NCBI GenBank assembly: GCA_946406115.1 | Contig: OX291554.1 | Location: 15,263,092 to 15,327,091, forward strand | Length of the DNA: 64,000 bases | Source of the DNA: Apoda limacodes | Taxonomy: Eukaryota > Arthropoda > Insecta > Lepidoptera > Limacodidae | Reading direction: 5' to 3' | Shown here: piece by piece, positions 44,501-55,273 of the stretch | How positions within the stretch are numbered: the stretch's first letter is position 1 | Layout of the letters: the number at the start of each line of letters is the position of its first letter | Position numbers and translations under genes: made by a program | The notes under the pieces: model-generated | The model's database searches: none | What the model was told of the DNA's origin: nothing | What the model saw: only the letters and a program-made list of their open reading frames with translations

Positions 44501-47500
44501 ATTTAGTTACTCAGAAACTAAAAAATGTTTTTATAATTTAGTAGTAGCATCCGTGGAACATTTACTTATCTAGTTACATACATTTTATACGTTAACAGAT
44601 GGAGGTTAAAAAAAAACACAGAAAATATAAAGACTTTTTTTATATGTTTCTTCTATCGAAGCAAATTAAAGCTATCGTGTTTTTGGTATTTTGATAGTAA
44701 AGGCCATTATGTGTGAATAAATTTTCAACCTAAAATACCGACGACACATATTTGAATATTGGTTTTTTTTATATATTTGGAGTTTAACTCTATATAAAAA
44801 TAAAAATGTAATATATAAAAAAAAAAAAATTAATTTTGACTACACGTATTGATTTTCTGCATTTTGGGAATGGTCACTTTAGGTTTGGTCGCCTTCACAC
44901 ATCATCACCGTCACACTGGTCACCCTCTTCTCTTACTTTATCTTTCTTCTTTATCTTACTCTCACTAGGTTTTAGAAAGACAGTAAGATATTCTGTTCTA
45001 TAATATCCAATTGCAATAGGAACTTTTTATCGAAATAAAAAGTTTTCTAAGACCATTTCTGTGCTTTTAGCTATTAGGATACACTGTGTCAAAAATCAGG
45101 TGATCCATTCATTTTCAGAGTAGTTATAATAATAATAATTTCTGGGCATATTACACAGCGCCATCAGGGGCCTGATTCTCGTTCCGATAGAGATAATCTC
45201 GAATTGGAGATATGTTTAAATGATTTACTTATGGCTTGTTAAACTAAGCCAAGCTTATATTATAAAAACCAGACAATGGATACGAATACTTATATATTTT
45301 TTTTATATTTACATACATATCATACATAAATACACCCAGACTCAAGTCAAACACAAATGTTTGTTACATTAATGTTTGTCACATTAATGTTTGTCACATT
45401 AATGTTTGTCACATTAATGTTTTTCCAGTGCGGGAAGCGAACCCACACCTCTGCACAGTAGCCGGCCATACTACCAAGTAGGCTGCAAGGAAATCAACAA
45501 TAACCAATAGCCACAATAACCTTTTTTTATTCCAGATTGAAGAGTTCCTTCCCATCTACAGCCAAGCAAAGAAAGACAAAGACCAGGGCTGCTATGAAGA
45601 CTTCTTAGAATGTCTGAAGCTATACGACAAGAACGAGAATGGTCTTATGCTTGGTGCCGAGCTCACACACACACTCCTCGCGTTAGGTCAGTACATATAT
45701 CTATTATCGATCATCAATTTATAGCGCAAGTCTTTTTTCAGTGTTCTGCTTTTTAGTTTGTATTGAACTATTAATATTTAGACAGTTTGAAATTTTTAGA
45801 GTAAGTGAGCGGTTCGCGTAAAGGTTGACTATCAGGCGCACAATGATTGGGGCGGCAAATTAGGCGCCCCTTTGCGTGCTTATGTAAGTCGAGCGGAAAA
45901 TACACCGATTTTAATAAAATTTATGAATGTCATTAAGAGATTTGCACAAACATGATTGGGTTAATACTGGCCGACATTGGCTAACTAGCATTATTGTATA
46001 GTAATTCTAGCTATATATGTAAACTGGATTGTCCCAAATCCTAGTCAGCTTTTTATCACCCTATTTTTTATCTGTAAGCTTGAGGACTACTTAAATCGTC
46101 CATACCCATTATTGGTATGACAATTGAAGTAGTCCTGCATGCTTACTAACGAAGCATACTACAAAGGCGCATTTCTTGATCGCTGTACAATTTTGCTGTT
46201 GGAATTAAATAGCATTTGAATCCAATTTTTATATCAAATCCTATGACAATTGACAAATCTGCCTATGGGTGTTTATCGATTGACGTTGAATTTGATTGAA
46301 ATTTGTTTTAAGACTTGTTTTAAGCATGCTGAAGTGGTCTATTGCAAAGTTCTTATTGCAACGTTTGAAGTTTTCGACATACAATGAATTTTGGGCTGCC
46401 TATTTATAAATTTCGATGTGTCAATAAGAAACGACAGTTGGCATTAAATGAGTTTCCAGTTGACCGTTCGTCGCCTACACAGTTGGCTTGTAGCCATGAG
46501 TTTAGCGTTTTAATTACACTCGAGGACAAACTCTCTAAGTTTCTTTTGTCAAGTTTTATTTAAAATATTTTTTTAACAGTATAAATGATACCTGTGACGT
46601 CGCTCCTAAAGCAGATATGTGTAGACATTTTATTTTAAGTAGTAAACTTGCCGACTTGACTACATCAATACTATATGAAAGTAAAATGTGCGTTATTGAT
46701 AGATTACAAAAATAGAATGCTAATAATACTTCTAATATAATAAATGCGAAAGTATGTGGGTTAGTATGTTTGTTACTCCTTCATGCCTCTCAATTGAACC
46801 GATGTGGGTGCAATTTGGAATGGGCATAGCTTATACCCTGAATTAACACATTTCAAACCGGAAAATTAGAGAAATCCCGAAAGCATTACTTTGACTGAAT
46901 CTATGTAGCTGTAGCTCTATAGCTTGCTATAGCAAACTTCGATATTATTCCTTACTACAATCAAGGAATTGCCGTAGGAACCCCACGCTAATAATCGCCT
47001 AGCTACTGCCACAACTTAGTACAAATAATAAATAAATAATGTTTATTGGAACCAGTTGAAATTGATAATAGATTATTTTACTAAGTACACATAAAAAAGT
47101 AATAATTTTTTTAAAAAAAGTTCAATACTATTTTAATCAGATTTCCTATTCTTTAATTACCTATTCAAATATATGCCTTTCTGCGTATAAGGAGAATCGA
47201 GCTATAGTTCGCCATGCTAGTGTAAATTTGTGTACTACACAAACAATAAGGATTAACCAAGATCTTTTTGTTTATAAATTTGCTTCGTTTCTTTTTATGA
47301 CAAACATGTTACACAAATATTATTTTTTGTATTATTCTTCAGGTGAGAAATTAGAGGACAATGAAGTCAATGAAGTCGTAAAGGACTGCATGGACCCAGA
47401 GGATGATGACGGCATGATCCCATATGCATGTAAGTATCTTAAAGTCTTATGTATATGATTGGTCATTTGGTCATTGGTCGTTCTTCGTCTAAATACCATG

Positions 47501-49080
47501 GCTATTTTTTTCTTCGCTGATTTGACTTAAAAATTTGTGCTATTATATGAAAATTCATAAAAAGGAAATATGTCGTTAATTTCAAATTTTGTATATTACA
47601 GCATTTTAATAAGCGAGGGAAAAATTGGTCAAAGTAATTAGGTGAAAAGGCAAGAAAAAAAGAAATGTACAGACCGATCAAGTAAATCTTTCAATTACTT
47701 AAGTAATGGTAATGCAAATTATATAAATGGTATTTTGTAGTGCTGTCTGTAAATAAAACAGTTAATTTAGTAGATGCACTGTTTGTTTTGATTTTGCACA
47801 TGGAGTCTTAGTTTTTCGTAAAAAAATCCGTAGAATATATCTAATTTTGGTCTTGGTAAGATGTGATACATGTCCGTAGTTTGTCATGTCCGTCCGAATT
47901 GTCCGCATTGTAGTTAGAATTTCAATAAAAAATAGACAAGTTATTGCGATTGTGATTGTCCATTACAAATACATATATTTTCCTTTATATGGTAATAGAC
48001 TTCAATATTTAGTACAGTATGGTTTTGATATATTTAGTAATCGGTTTACATAAATTATGACAATAAAGCCTTTGTCCTTGAACCTCGTGTGGTGTACCTT
48101 GTCTTAAATTTTGTACATTTGCAGCATTCCTGAAGAAGTGCATGGCGTAGAAGATAGCACATTTCATCATATCTTTAGTAATAAGATCGTAAGTGAACTA
48201 AGTATAAGGTGCCGCTGCTGCTCTTCGATCTTGCTTCCTGTTGGCCTCAAGCTTTTAAGATTTTTTGTTGTTGTCCTACTTACTGCTTTTATCTTGCCTT
48301 AACCTTTACAGATTTATACACTGCATAATTTTGGTGGCATTTCTCTTTTACAGAAATATTAATTGACTGCAAAGCTCTAGTTTTTTAATGTTAAAACTTC
48401 AGTCTATAAAAATTAACATTCATAAACTTTTTCGTTACTTATGATACATATAGCGACATATTTACATTGATTAAAAAAAATGAAACTAGAGTTTTGCTCA
48501 TTCTTTCTTGAAACATATCTACATCTACATCTATTTCATTCTTTTTTCAAATCTGTGGCTTAAACATTTATATTAAGTTTATCATCAAAAATTATAGACA
48601 TCTAGGCTGTATTAAGCATTCGACTGACATCAGTCATCATTGGTCGAGCACTAAATCTAGTCTTATGATTTAATTCTAATTATGCTAAAATTATAAAAAC
48701 ATATAACCCTATTCGAAAGATATTCCAAGTTACTGTTATATTCATATTTATATTAAAATTAAAATTTACTTACTTAAATTTGAGTTAAACACCAGAGTGG
48801 GTTTCTCTAATTCATATTTTTTTTTGTTTATATCGTTAAATTTAAAAAATCAATTTACAACCTTTAAACGAATATAAACGCTGCACTTAATTTAGCAATC
48901 CGAAAGAATCTTTTAACAGGACTTTCTAACTTTTCTCATACCAGTCAATTTCTCATGTGCTTATTTATATCACTATCAAAAATATTATTGTTCTAATTTC
49001 CAGCCTTCCTCCGGAAAATGTGTGACGGGTGGGGCGCCAAAAAAGAAGAGGCACCAGAGGAGGCGCCCGCGGAGGGATAA
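38543..49080 (+). CDS. Mlc1: Myosin essential (alkali) light chain, two C-terminal isoforms
   Basis: Coding exons: 38543-38545 (ATG only), 38871-38898, 42715-42872, 45536-45686, 47343-47429, then either 48125-48150 (stop TAG) or 49004-49080 (stop TAA). All junctions are GT-AG and in phase. The proteins have 150 and 167 residues, normal for this family (about 150-160). Start [20 protein letters not shown], then [66 protein letters not shown] and [14 protein letters not shown]. These are EF-hand-derived repeats that bind the myosin heavy-chain lever arm (first IQ motif) in sarcomeric thick filaments. The calcium-binding positions are degenerate, as usual for essential light chains. The layout mirrors Drosophila Mlc1, where alternative use of the penultimate exon gives two tissue-specific C-termini. 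Introns carry repeats but no breaks in the coding exons. Confidence 0.95.
38871..38898 (+). CDS. Mlc1: Mlc1 exon 2
   Basis: 28 nt, acceptor TTATTTTCAG, donor GTAAGT. Encodes SDLSKIDVE plus a split Lys codon. Exon 1 contributes only the initiator ATG directly before GTGAGT, so the start codon sits at an exon edge. Confidence 0.9.
39100..39350. other. GC-richer island in Mlc1 intron 2, unrecognised
   Basis: A 74-codon plus frame and an 81-codon minus frame overlap here (GCGGTAGCGCCAGTATCCAC, CTGCGTCGGCGCAGC). The composition differs from the AT-rich intron around it. No donor/acceptor pair joins it convincingly to Mlc1. Possibly a transposon scrap. Confidence 0.25.
39350..42714. other. Mlc1 intron 2, remaining sequence
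   Basis: AT-rich. Short open frames such as 39869-40090 have no recognisable product. No named repeat could be supported except faint similarity to dispersed elements. Ends with acceptor ATTGTTATAG at 42714. Confidence 0.35.
42715..42872 (+). CDS. Mlc1: Mlc1 exon 3
   Basis: 158 nt. Encodes [40 protein letters not shown] and [12 protein letters not shown], the first EF-hand unit. Donor GTACTA, phase 0. Confidence 0.95.
43160..43545. repeat. Dispersed repeat, second copy of the 13605-14110 element
   Basis: Same order of shared blocks as 13605-14110 (AGGCCAGAAAGCTAATTTC; ATTACACAAT; CTTAAGTAATTTAT; GGAATTTAATATGTTTACCG; AAATGCAAT). In Mlc1 intron 3. Confidence 0.6.
43715..44135 (+). mobile_element. 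Two adjoining dispersed repeats (GGCCAAGTGCGAGT family, then GGAGGAGGTTCTCAA family)
   Basis: AAAATCGGCCAAGTGCGAG with GTCGGACTCGCCTCCGTACC, a (GGAC)n-like block at 43908-43942, and TACGGAACCCTAAAAA at 43982-43997 define a short copy of the first family. AAAGGAGGAGGTTCTCAATT and GGTGAACCGATTTTGATGAT follow directly. A 165-codon frame across both is incidental. Confidence 0.7.
45255..45480 (-). mobile_element. tRNA-derived SINE with internal 15-bp tandem repeat
   Basis: On the minus strand: GTGTGGGTTCGCTTCCCGC (B-box like), then ACATTTGTGTTTGACTTGAG and TCTGGGTGTATTTATG. Four near-perfect copies of GTCACATTAATGTTT lie at about 45363-45423. Confidence 0.55.
45536..45686 (+). CDS. Mlc1: Mlc1 exon 4
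   Basis: 151 nt, acceptor TTTTATTCCAG, donor GTCAGT. Encodes [40 protein letters not shown] and [10 protein letters not shown] (DFLECL as written has Phe-Leu). Contains the second and start of the third EF-hand-like helix-loop. The loop D-K-N-E-N-G keeps an EF-hand shape but lacks ideal ligands. Confidence 0.93.
46076..46144. ncRNA. Pre-miRNA-like hairpin in Mlc1 intron 4 (candidate)
   Basis: AAGCTTGAGGACTACTTAAA at the 5' side pairs with GAAGTAGTCCTGCATGCTT at the 3' side, and GTCCATACC with GGTATGAC. This gives a stem of about 30 bp with two bulges and three mismatches and a loop of about 7 nt. The size and pairing suit a miRNA precursor, but a tiny foldback element is equally possible. 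Confidence 0.3.
47343..47429 (+). CDS. Mlc1: Mlc1 exon 5
   Basis: 87 nt, acceptor TTATTCTTCAG, donor GTAAGT. Encodes [20 protein letters not shown], then DDDGMIPYA and a split Ser codon. Confidence 0.95.
48125..48188 (+). CDS. Mlc1: Mlc1 alternative exon 6a (cassette, stop at 48150)
   Basis: Acceptor ACATTTGCAG. Reads SFLKKCMA then TAG (48148-48150). The exon continues to a perfect GTAAGT donor at 48189, so it can be spliced onto exon 6b, which then acts as 3' UTR. Inclusion gives the 150-residue isoform. This is the same arrangement as the penultimate exon of Drosophila Mlc1. Confidence 0.85.
49004..49080 (+). CDS. Mlc1: Mlc1 terminal exon 6b
   Basis: Acceptor CTAATTTCCAG, in the same phase as 6a. 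Reads [20 protein letters not shown], then APAEG and TAA (49078-49080). Both exons begin SFL(K/R)K, as expected of duplicated, mutually alternative ends. Skipping 6a gives the 167-residue isoform with an acidic Ala/Pro/Glu tail. Confidence 0.9.
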
Positions 49081-49379
49081 AGTTCCTGCGAAGCAGTGGC
49101 TTCAGGCGCTCCGGGCGCGGGCATAGTTGCCGCCCCCTTTGGCGCCTTCTGCCCGTTGCACTCCATCACTGATCCCGTATTACACCATCTTATATACGGA
49201 CTACCCTTTTTTATATAATGCTACTCAAATTTTGTACAACTGTCTTTCAGTGACTGTATATACTTACACTAAGATTAAATTACTGTGAAACAGGTCTTAA
49301 GCGCCTTTTAAATCTATTTATTATTTATTTAAGTACATTTATAATGACAAAAATATAAAAAAACCAAAAATTATTTTAT

Positions 49380-49385
49380 AATAAA
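49380..49385 (+). terminator. Mlc1: Mlc1 poly(A) signal
   Basis: AATAAA 300 bp after the exon 6b stop. No AATAAA was seen between exons 6a and 6b, which supports a shared 3' end. Confidence 0.6.
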
Positions 49386-49671
49386 CTGTTAAACTGTTCC
49401 GATGTGTGTAGTATTTATTTGTAAGTCAGGATGTCTTATTTTAAGGTTACCGCACACAAAGCGTACAAACTTTTTGTCTTTTACAAAATACATCTTTTTG
49501 TCGGTAACAAAAAATAGCTAAGTGCGCCTCGTATATACGTAGTCATTAACTTGGGCCATAGCATTTGGGTAGCATTAAAAAAAATATATATACGCTGTTT
49601 TCGCATTCTGATAATATAATTTTACAGATAGGTGTCTCACGTAAACGGCCATATAGATTTGTAAATTGAGG

Positions 49672-50292
49672 AAAAAAAAAACCGGCCAAGTGCGAGTTGG
49701 ACTCGCGCACCGAGGGTTCCGTACCTACCACCATTTATGTAATATACAAACACAAATAAAAATATTCTTATATTTGAGTTGATTGAATGAAAGGTAAATT
49801 GCGGTTTACGATTTATGACGTATTAAAAAAAAAACTACTTACTAGATCTCGTTCAAACTAATTTTTGGTGGAAGTTTGCATGATAATGTACATCACATAT
49901 TTTTATTAGTTTTATCATTCTCTTATTATAGAAGTTACAGGGAGGAGACGACGACACTCATTTTACCATTTTAGAAGTGTCTCTCGCGCATACTATTCAG
50001 TTTAGAAAAAAATTATTTTAGAAACCTCTATATCATTTTGGGATACCTATCCATAGATACCACACACGTATAGGTTTGATGAAAAAAAAAATTTTGAGTT
50101 TCAGTTATAAATATGGGGAACCCCAAAAATTTATTGTTTTTTTTCTATTTTTGTGTGAAAATCTAAATGCGGTTCACAGAATACATCTACTTACCAAGTT
50201 TCAACAGTATAGTTCTTATAGTTTCGGAAAAAAGTAGCTGTAACAGACATGACGAATTCCGTTTTTGCCATTGGGCTACGGAACCCTAAAAA
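49672..50292 (+). mobile_element. Full-length dispersed element, GGCCAAGTGCGAGT family
   Basis: From AACCGGCCAAGTGCGAGTTG through CGCACCGAGGGTTCCGTACC to GGGCTACGGAACCCTAAAAA. Inverse of 14869-15523 over its whole length. Non-coding. Confidence 0.75.
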
Positions 50293-50404
50293 TAAGGTTA
50301 TTTCTCCATACACTTAATTGAGGGATTAAAATTTTATTTTCGCGCACCTCATCGTTTGGGATATCGTTGAAAAAAAAAAAAATTGTTTTTACACGAACAT
50401 TTAG

Positions 50405-50590
50405 GACTCATGTGCTGAAATGGCAGTGTGACGAGTCCTAGAGTGGAGACCGCGTTCCAAAAGGCAAAGCCCGGTGGACTTACTACCTTTTAATAGCGTA
50501 GCTCGTGGTGACTGGAAATGCAGAGACTGGTAGGAATGGCTCGGAGTGGACCAAACTGAGCTGATATTATGATGGTGATGACGATAAAGA
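50405..50590 (+). mobile_element. RTE-like LINE 3' end, degraded
   Basis: AAATGGCAGTGTGACGAGTC, AGAGTGGAGACCGCG, GCCCGGTGGACTTAC and CAAACTGAGCTGATATTATG match the tail of the copy at 10835-11189, including the GATG-rich end. Confidence 0.65.
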
Positions 50591-51490
50591 AAATGTGTGT
50601 GTTTGGACGTTTGCTTATATTTTAGTACTTTTGTATAACGTTGAAAAAATTAGTTTCGATACCGAAAGATGTATCGTGGAAATTCAAAACCGTTCGTGCT
50701 CATGGGATAGTGCATCGAATGATTATTCCGACATTATCAGGATATTTTCTTAAATCTCTATATAGTTTTAAGAAAACACCACTTCGGCTGCAATCCCATA
50801 TAAAAGGATGAACCCATACTTTGCTTTTTTTCTTCTTTTCTCTTTGTATTTTTCTGCGACAAACATAATAAATAAGTGCGATATCCTCTACGTCCATTCC
50901 TACGACGTCGTCAAACTGACTGAAGAGTAACCATGGCTACTCTGTTTGGCGACCTTTGGATGCCAGAGGTAGCCATGCTTGCGTCGCCGGCGACGTCGCC
51001 ATGGCATCCCGGTGACGCAAAGCTCTAAGTAAACCATTTAATAGATATTTTTATGCCCCAAAATCAAATAATCATTGCTACGTAAGTATCTTAAATTGTT
51101 GGCATTTATTTTATTACATATAGATAATTTTAGAATTACGTGGTATTGTTGTCAAAAGCCATCATAGCCATAGGTTTTGCACGGCATTTTCGAACGAAAT
51201 GAAGGTGTCGCTTTTAGTACTTGCGATTTTAGTGGGCTGTGTAGGTAAATGGGGTCGATGAATTTTTGAATCGTTTGCACGAGCGCTTTCTCAACGCTTT
51301 TTACGAGCGTTATTTTTAACGTTCTGAATAGACCTTATGACTCATCTTGCTTGTATTTGCAACACGGCGTTTTTTACGCCCCGGGTGTTTTTATAAGTTT
51401 TAAAGTAAATACAAAAAAACGTCGAGCGTTAAAGCGTCAAAAAAACGCTTGTGTGAACGATGCCTTATATAGGCTACTTAAAAATAGTAA
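50590..51490. other. Intergenic, nothing recognised
   Basis: No supported gene. A small GC-richer patch at 50930-51010 (GTCGCCGGCGACGTCGCC is a perfect short palindrome-like stretch) and several ACGCTTT-like words, but no defined element. Confidence 0.35.
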
Positions 51491-53190
51491 GTAAAGTGTG
51501 AGTCGGATCGCACAAAGGGTTAAATGTTTGCTTGAAAGAAACTAAATTGAGAAAATATTGACTTTAAAAAGGTCAAGTGTGAGCCGAACCAAACCATTAA
51601 GGTCTTTGTAACCTGAAATAGAATTTTAAAATTTATGTAACCGAATCCAACAAAAATTCGTTTCGTGCTCAAATGGATTTACAGGCTTTTTACCCGAATT
51701 CAAAAAAGAGAAGAGTGCAAGATTCTTTTGCACTGAAGTTTACTTGCTTTAAAGTGTTAGTCGGAGTAGTAAACTGAGGGTTTCGTGCTTAGTGGAATTT
51801 CCGAAGTCTCTCTTAGCCGAATAAAAAAAGAAGATTGTTGTATCTAAAAACATCAAGTGTGAGATTGTAGCAAATGATTTGTTTTGATATGTAATTTTTA
51901 TTCTGTAAATAGCTTTAGTTCTCCTTTTGCGTTATTACTTCCAAATTTTATTAATTTGTACATCCATACAAGAAATGCCAAAGAGATTTGACTTTGACAT
52001 ACCGGCCTTTTTACTTTGAAAATTTTGATTTGAAAGATTTAAATATAGAAAGGAGAAAAGATGTTAATAAAGTTTTTGGGAGATTTGATTACGAAAAGAC
52101 GTGACATGCGAATATTTTTTTATAAAGTTATTAAATGGTGATAAAAAATTTGAATATTGAAATTATGCCGATTATTCACAAATAGTGAAATTGTTTACGA
52201 AGAAAGAATTTTGATTCTGCAAGAAGGCTGAATCTATTAAGGATTACGTTATTTTTTTATTTCAATGGTTTAAGGTTATAACAAAGTGTTATAATAACTT
52301 GGATTTGTTGACATCAAGAAACAGGTTATATTTCTTGCCGATGAGTTCCTTTTATTGAAAGCTGAATCGTCAATTTCGTCATATTGAACCTATTTTTAAA
52401 GGTTTTCAAAAGCCGACGATGGCTTTGATATGCTCGACTTGATCGCGTTTCGAACAACTTGTTTAAAACATATGTGAAAGAAATTACACCCTATCACGGG
52501 TCGACTTTCAACAGTTTCATGTAACAATATTTATTACTTCATTAAATAACTTTATAATGCTGCAAACGAAACGTTATTGTACTACCATATTTACGTTTTA
52601 CGCATAGAATTCAATTCCTAATAGTAAGTCTTATATAGTAATTATTAGAAAACTATATTTAAAACTATTTTGGTACCGACAACAGAAAAATCAGAAATTC
52701 GGTAATTTTTGGTAATTATCGAAATTTAGAAAACATTACTGGGATATAGGAAATATTAACATACAATTGTCAAAAGTGATAACATAGCATAAATTTAATT
52801 TACTTACTCACGACAATCTTTTATTGGATTTTCCCATGATATAAGATCTTGACAAGATGGATAAACGTACTGATGGTATCATATTGAATGGAAATTTCAA
52901 AGGTTTTTTTAACCAAATTCAAAACTGAGAAGATTTTGTGCTTTAAATCGTCAAGTTTGAGTCGGTTTAACAAAGGTGTTTACTTAACGGTGATGTCAAA
53001 ACTTATTTAACCGAATTCAACAAACGGAAAAGGCATTTCCTTAAAAGAGTTCAAATATAAGTCGGATTCAGATTTAGGTCAGATACCTACTAGAATGTTT
53101 TTTGCCAAATGAGAATTTTAAAGCCTTTTCAACCGAATTGAAAAACCCTTTACTTTACACGAAAAACGCCAAGTGTGAGTTAGATAAGCG
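51490..53190. repeat. Degenerate tandem array of about 100-125-bp units
   Basis: Two short motifs alternate: CAAGTGTGAGTCGG-like (about 51497, 51573, 51753, 51854, 52948, 53050, 53167) and AACCGAATTCAACAAA-like (about 51638, 51693, 51818, 52910, 53009, 53122). The middle (about 51900-52880) has lost the pattern. Both motifs echo the ends of the lepidopteran dispersed repeats elsewhere in this window. Confidence 0.5.
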
Positions 53191-53424
53191 CTTTGAAATT
53201 TTGTATGTACTATACAAGCTTTTTTTTGAAAGACTTCAGAAGAAAGAGTGGTTTCTATATAAAGTGTAGAAGCATTAGGGCACTGAGGTTTTCTTACTGA
53301 AAAGTTTTAAGTTTTAAAGTTTTCTACAAACTTGAAAAAAAAAACAATTTCTGAGCGAGCAAAGCCGCGAGTAAAAGCTAGTATTTTTATGAAAGTATGA
53401 CAACTATTACTCCTTTAATAGAAG

Positions 53425-53555
53425 GTATCATATTGGTCCACTGCTGGAAATAAGCCTCATCAAGCGCGCCGCTATTTCTCCTGGTTCTCTGCCTTCCACA
53501 TCCAGCCACCACCAGCCACCCTGTTATCACCGCTGCAAGAATGCAACACGGATTG
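53425..53555 (-). mobile_element. RTE-like LINE 3' end, minus orientation
   Basis: TATTGGTCCACTGCTGGAAA, TAAGCCTC, GCGCGCCGCTATTTCTC and CTCTGCCTTCCACATCCAGC are the inverse of the terminal part of 10835-11189. Confidence 0.75.
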
Positions 53556-53559
53556 CATC

Positions 53560-54830
53560 TATAAACATTTATATAAAAATGCATAATTTTTGTCATATAA
53601 TGTTCGTAATAATAAGTTAATATTAAGTATATATTTACACAATAAAAACTATTTTCCTAATAGGGACTAGTTTAGATTTAAAACTTGTAATAACAATAAC
53701 TGAAAAAATTGTATTAAGTTAGGTAAAAGTAGAGCAGGTTTGTTTCATTTCCCCTCTTTACTATTTGTTGATATCAAAAATGATATTGTGTGAGTACCGA
53801 CATGTTGTCGACTTTATACGCACAACTATCCCCAAAAAAGCGGGAAATTTAGTTTAACATATGTTTGTAAAAAATATGCCATTTGTTGTGCAAATCTATA
53901 CAGAACTACCATGTAAAGTTCTATATAAGCCGTATGTACGGTTAATAAGTTACAGGTGAAAATAGTTAGCGTGTTGAGCATTGTACATTCTTTCTCCCTC
54001 ACTCCTTTGAAAATAGACTGCGATAGAGATACAAAAGGGATGGGTCTATGGGTAAAAAAGAGAAAGACTGTCTAAAACTTTACCTGGCTAGGGTCATTAA
54101 GTCCTTAGGCTATGCCTAAAATTAGCATTACAGGTTAAAAGCACATCTTTGCCCCTACACGTAGGTATATATACCGTTACGATAAGTAGTATGGTTAGGG
54201 CGCAAATTACGTGTAAAGTTATGAAATACGATAGCTTATAACTCAGCAACCGGGTTACATAGGATAAAAATAAATGCTTCACTAGATACCCTTCATAGGC
54301 ATCTACCGTAATAAATAGGTTTCATACAGGTAACTTTAAGCCCTGAAGTACAGGAGCACAATGAAAATCCTGAAAACTTATGTCACACATTTTTTCATGA
54401 CTTAACATACTGACAGACACCAAAAACACGAAAAGGTATGTCCGAATTTTAGGTCCATTTTTTGACATATAACACAAAGTCTGTAGTCATCTAGTGTAGG
54501 CAGAAAGCCCTGAGAGCTAGAATTTCAGCTCTTCTCTCACTACGGCCTAACCGTAGACAATGGAACATACCACTATGTGCCGTTGGAACCGCCTTCTAAA
54601 GATCTATCCTAGGACACCTAAATCGTCATTATAGCTCCTACCGTTTGGCTATAAAACCTAAAAATATAAAACAGTGTTATTTTATAGTCAAGCCGCAAAT
54701 CGTGTGACTGTGATGGCAATAGCCGATAGAAACCCCAACTGTAAGTAGCGATTTATAGCTAGGTAGATATACCTACACTTTCGATATATGTCTATATCGA
54801 CTACTATATGTTGTCTTTCACTAAGTTTTT
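53560..54830. other. Intergenic, nothing recognised
   Basis: AT-rich. A 61-codon minus frame (54097-54282) and similar frames lack any motif. May include the start of the LTR of the following element, whose 5' boundary I could not fix. Confidence 0.3.
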
Positions 54831-55115
54831 GTGTGGGCTAGATTTTTAGTCACTACAGTAAGTACAATAAGTTAAGTACTAAATCTAGAAGGTTCTATGG
54901 AACAACCTCTCCCTCTGATGGGGTTTTTCATTTTTACTATAAATATAGAACGAATTTTGATTTGTATACAGTCTTCAAGAGAACTTCAACAAGTTAATAG
55001 CTATGAAAGCTAAGAAGTAAAATTTTTGTACATATGTGTTAGAATTTAAGTTAGAAGCATAAGTTAAATAAAATCGGTCTGTTGTGTGCATATACGCGTT
55101 TTAATATCTCAAGCG
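54830..55115 (+). repeat. Probable LTR (3' part) of a second BEL/Pao element
   Basis: TATA-like CTATAAATATA at 54938 and AATAAA at 55068, followed by a GT-rich TCTGTTGTGTGC, lie just upstream of gag. This is the spacing expected of U3-R-U5. Boundaries uncertain; no matching 3' LTR in the window. Confidence 0.4.
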
Positions 55116-55273
55116 CCTAAGAAGAAACTCCTTGTCACCTGCAAAACCTTGTGCCACAGATATCGAAGGGTCTGTCCGCACAATTTGGTCAGCTTCGAGC
55201 CGAATTTTGGAAGAACCAGCAATTTCGGTTGCTGAAGAAGTTTGGTCCATTGCAACCGAAAGAGCCCAGAAAG

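Noticed and set aside
48111..48302. 63-codon open frame over Mlc1 exon 6a in another frame
   Set aside because: Overlaps the cassette exon in the wrong frame. The splice-consistent reading is SFLKKCMA-stop.
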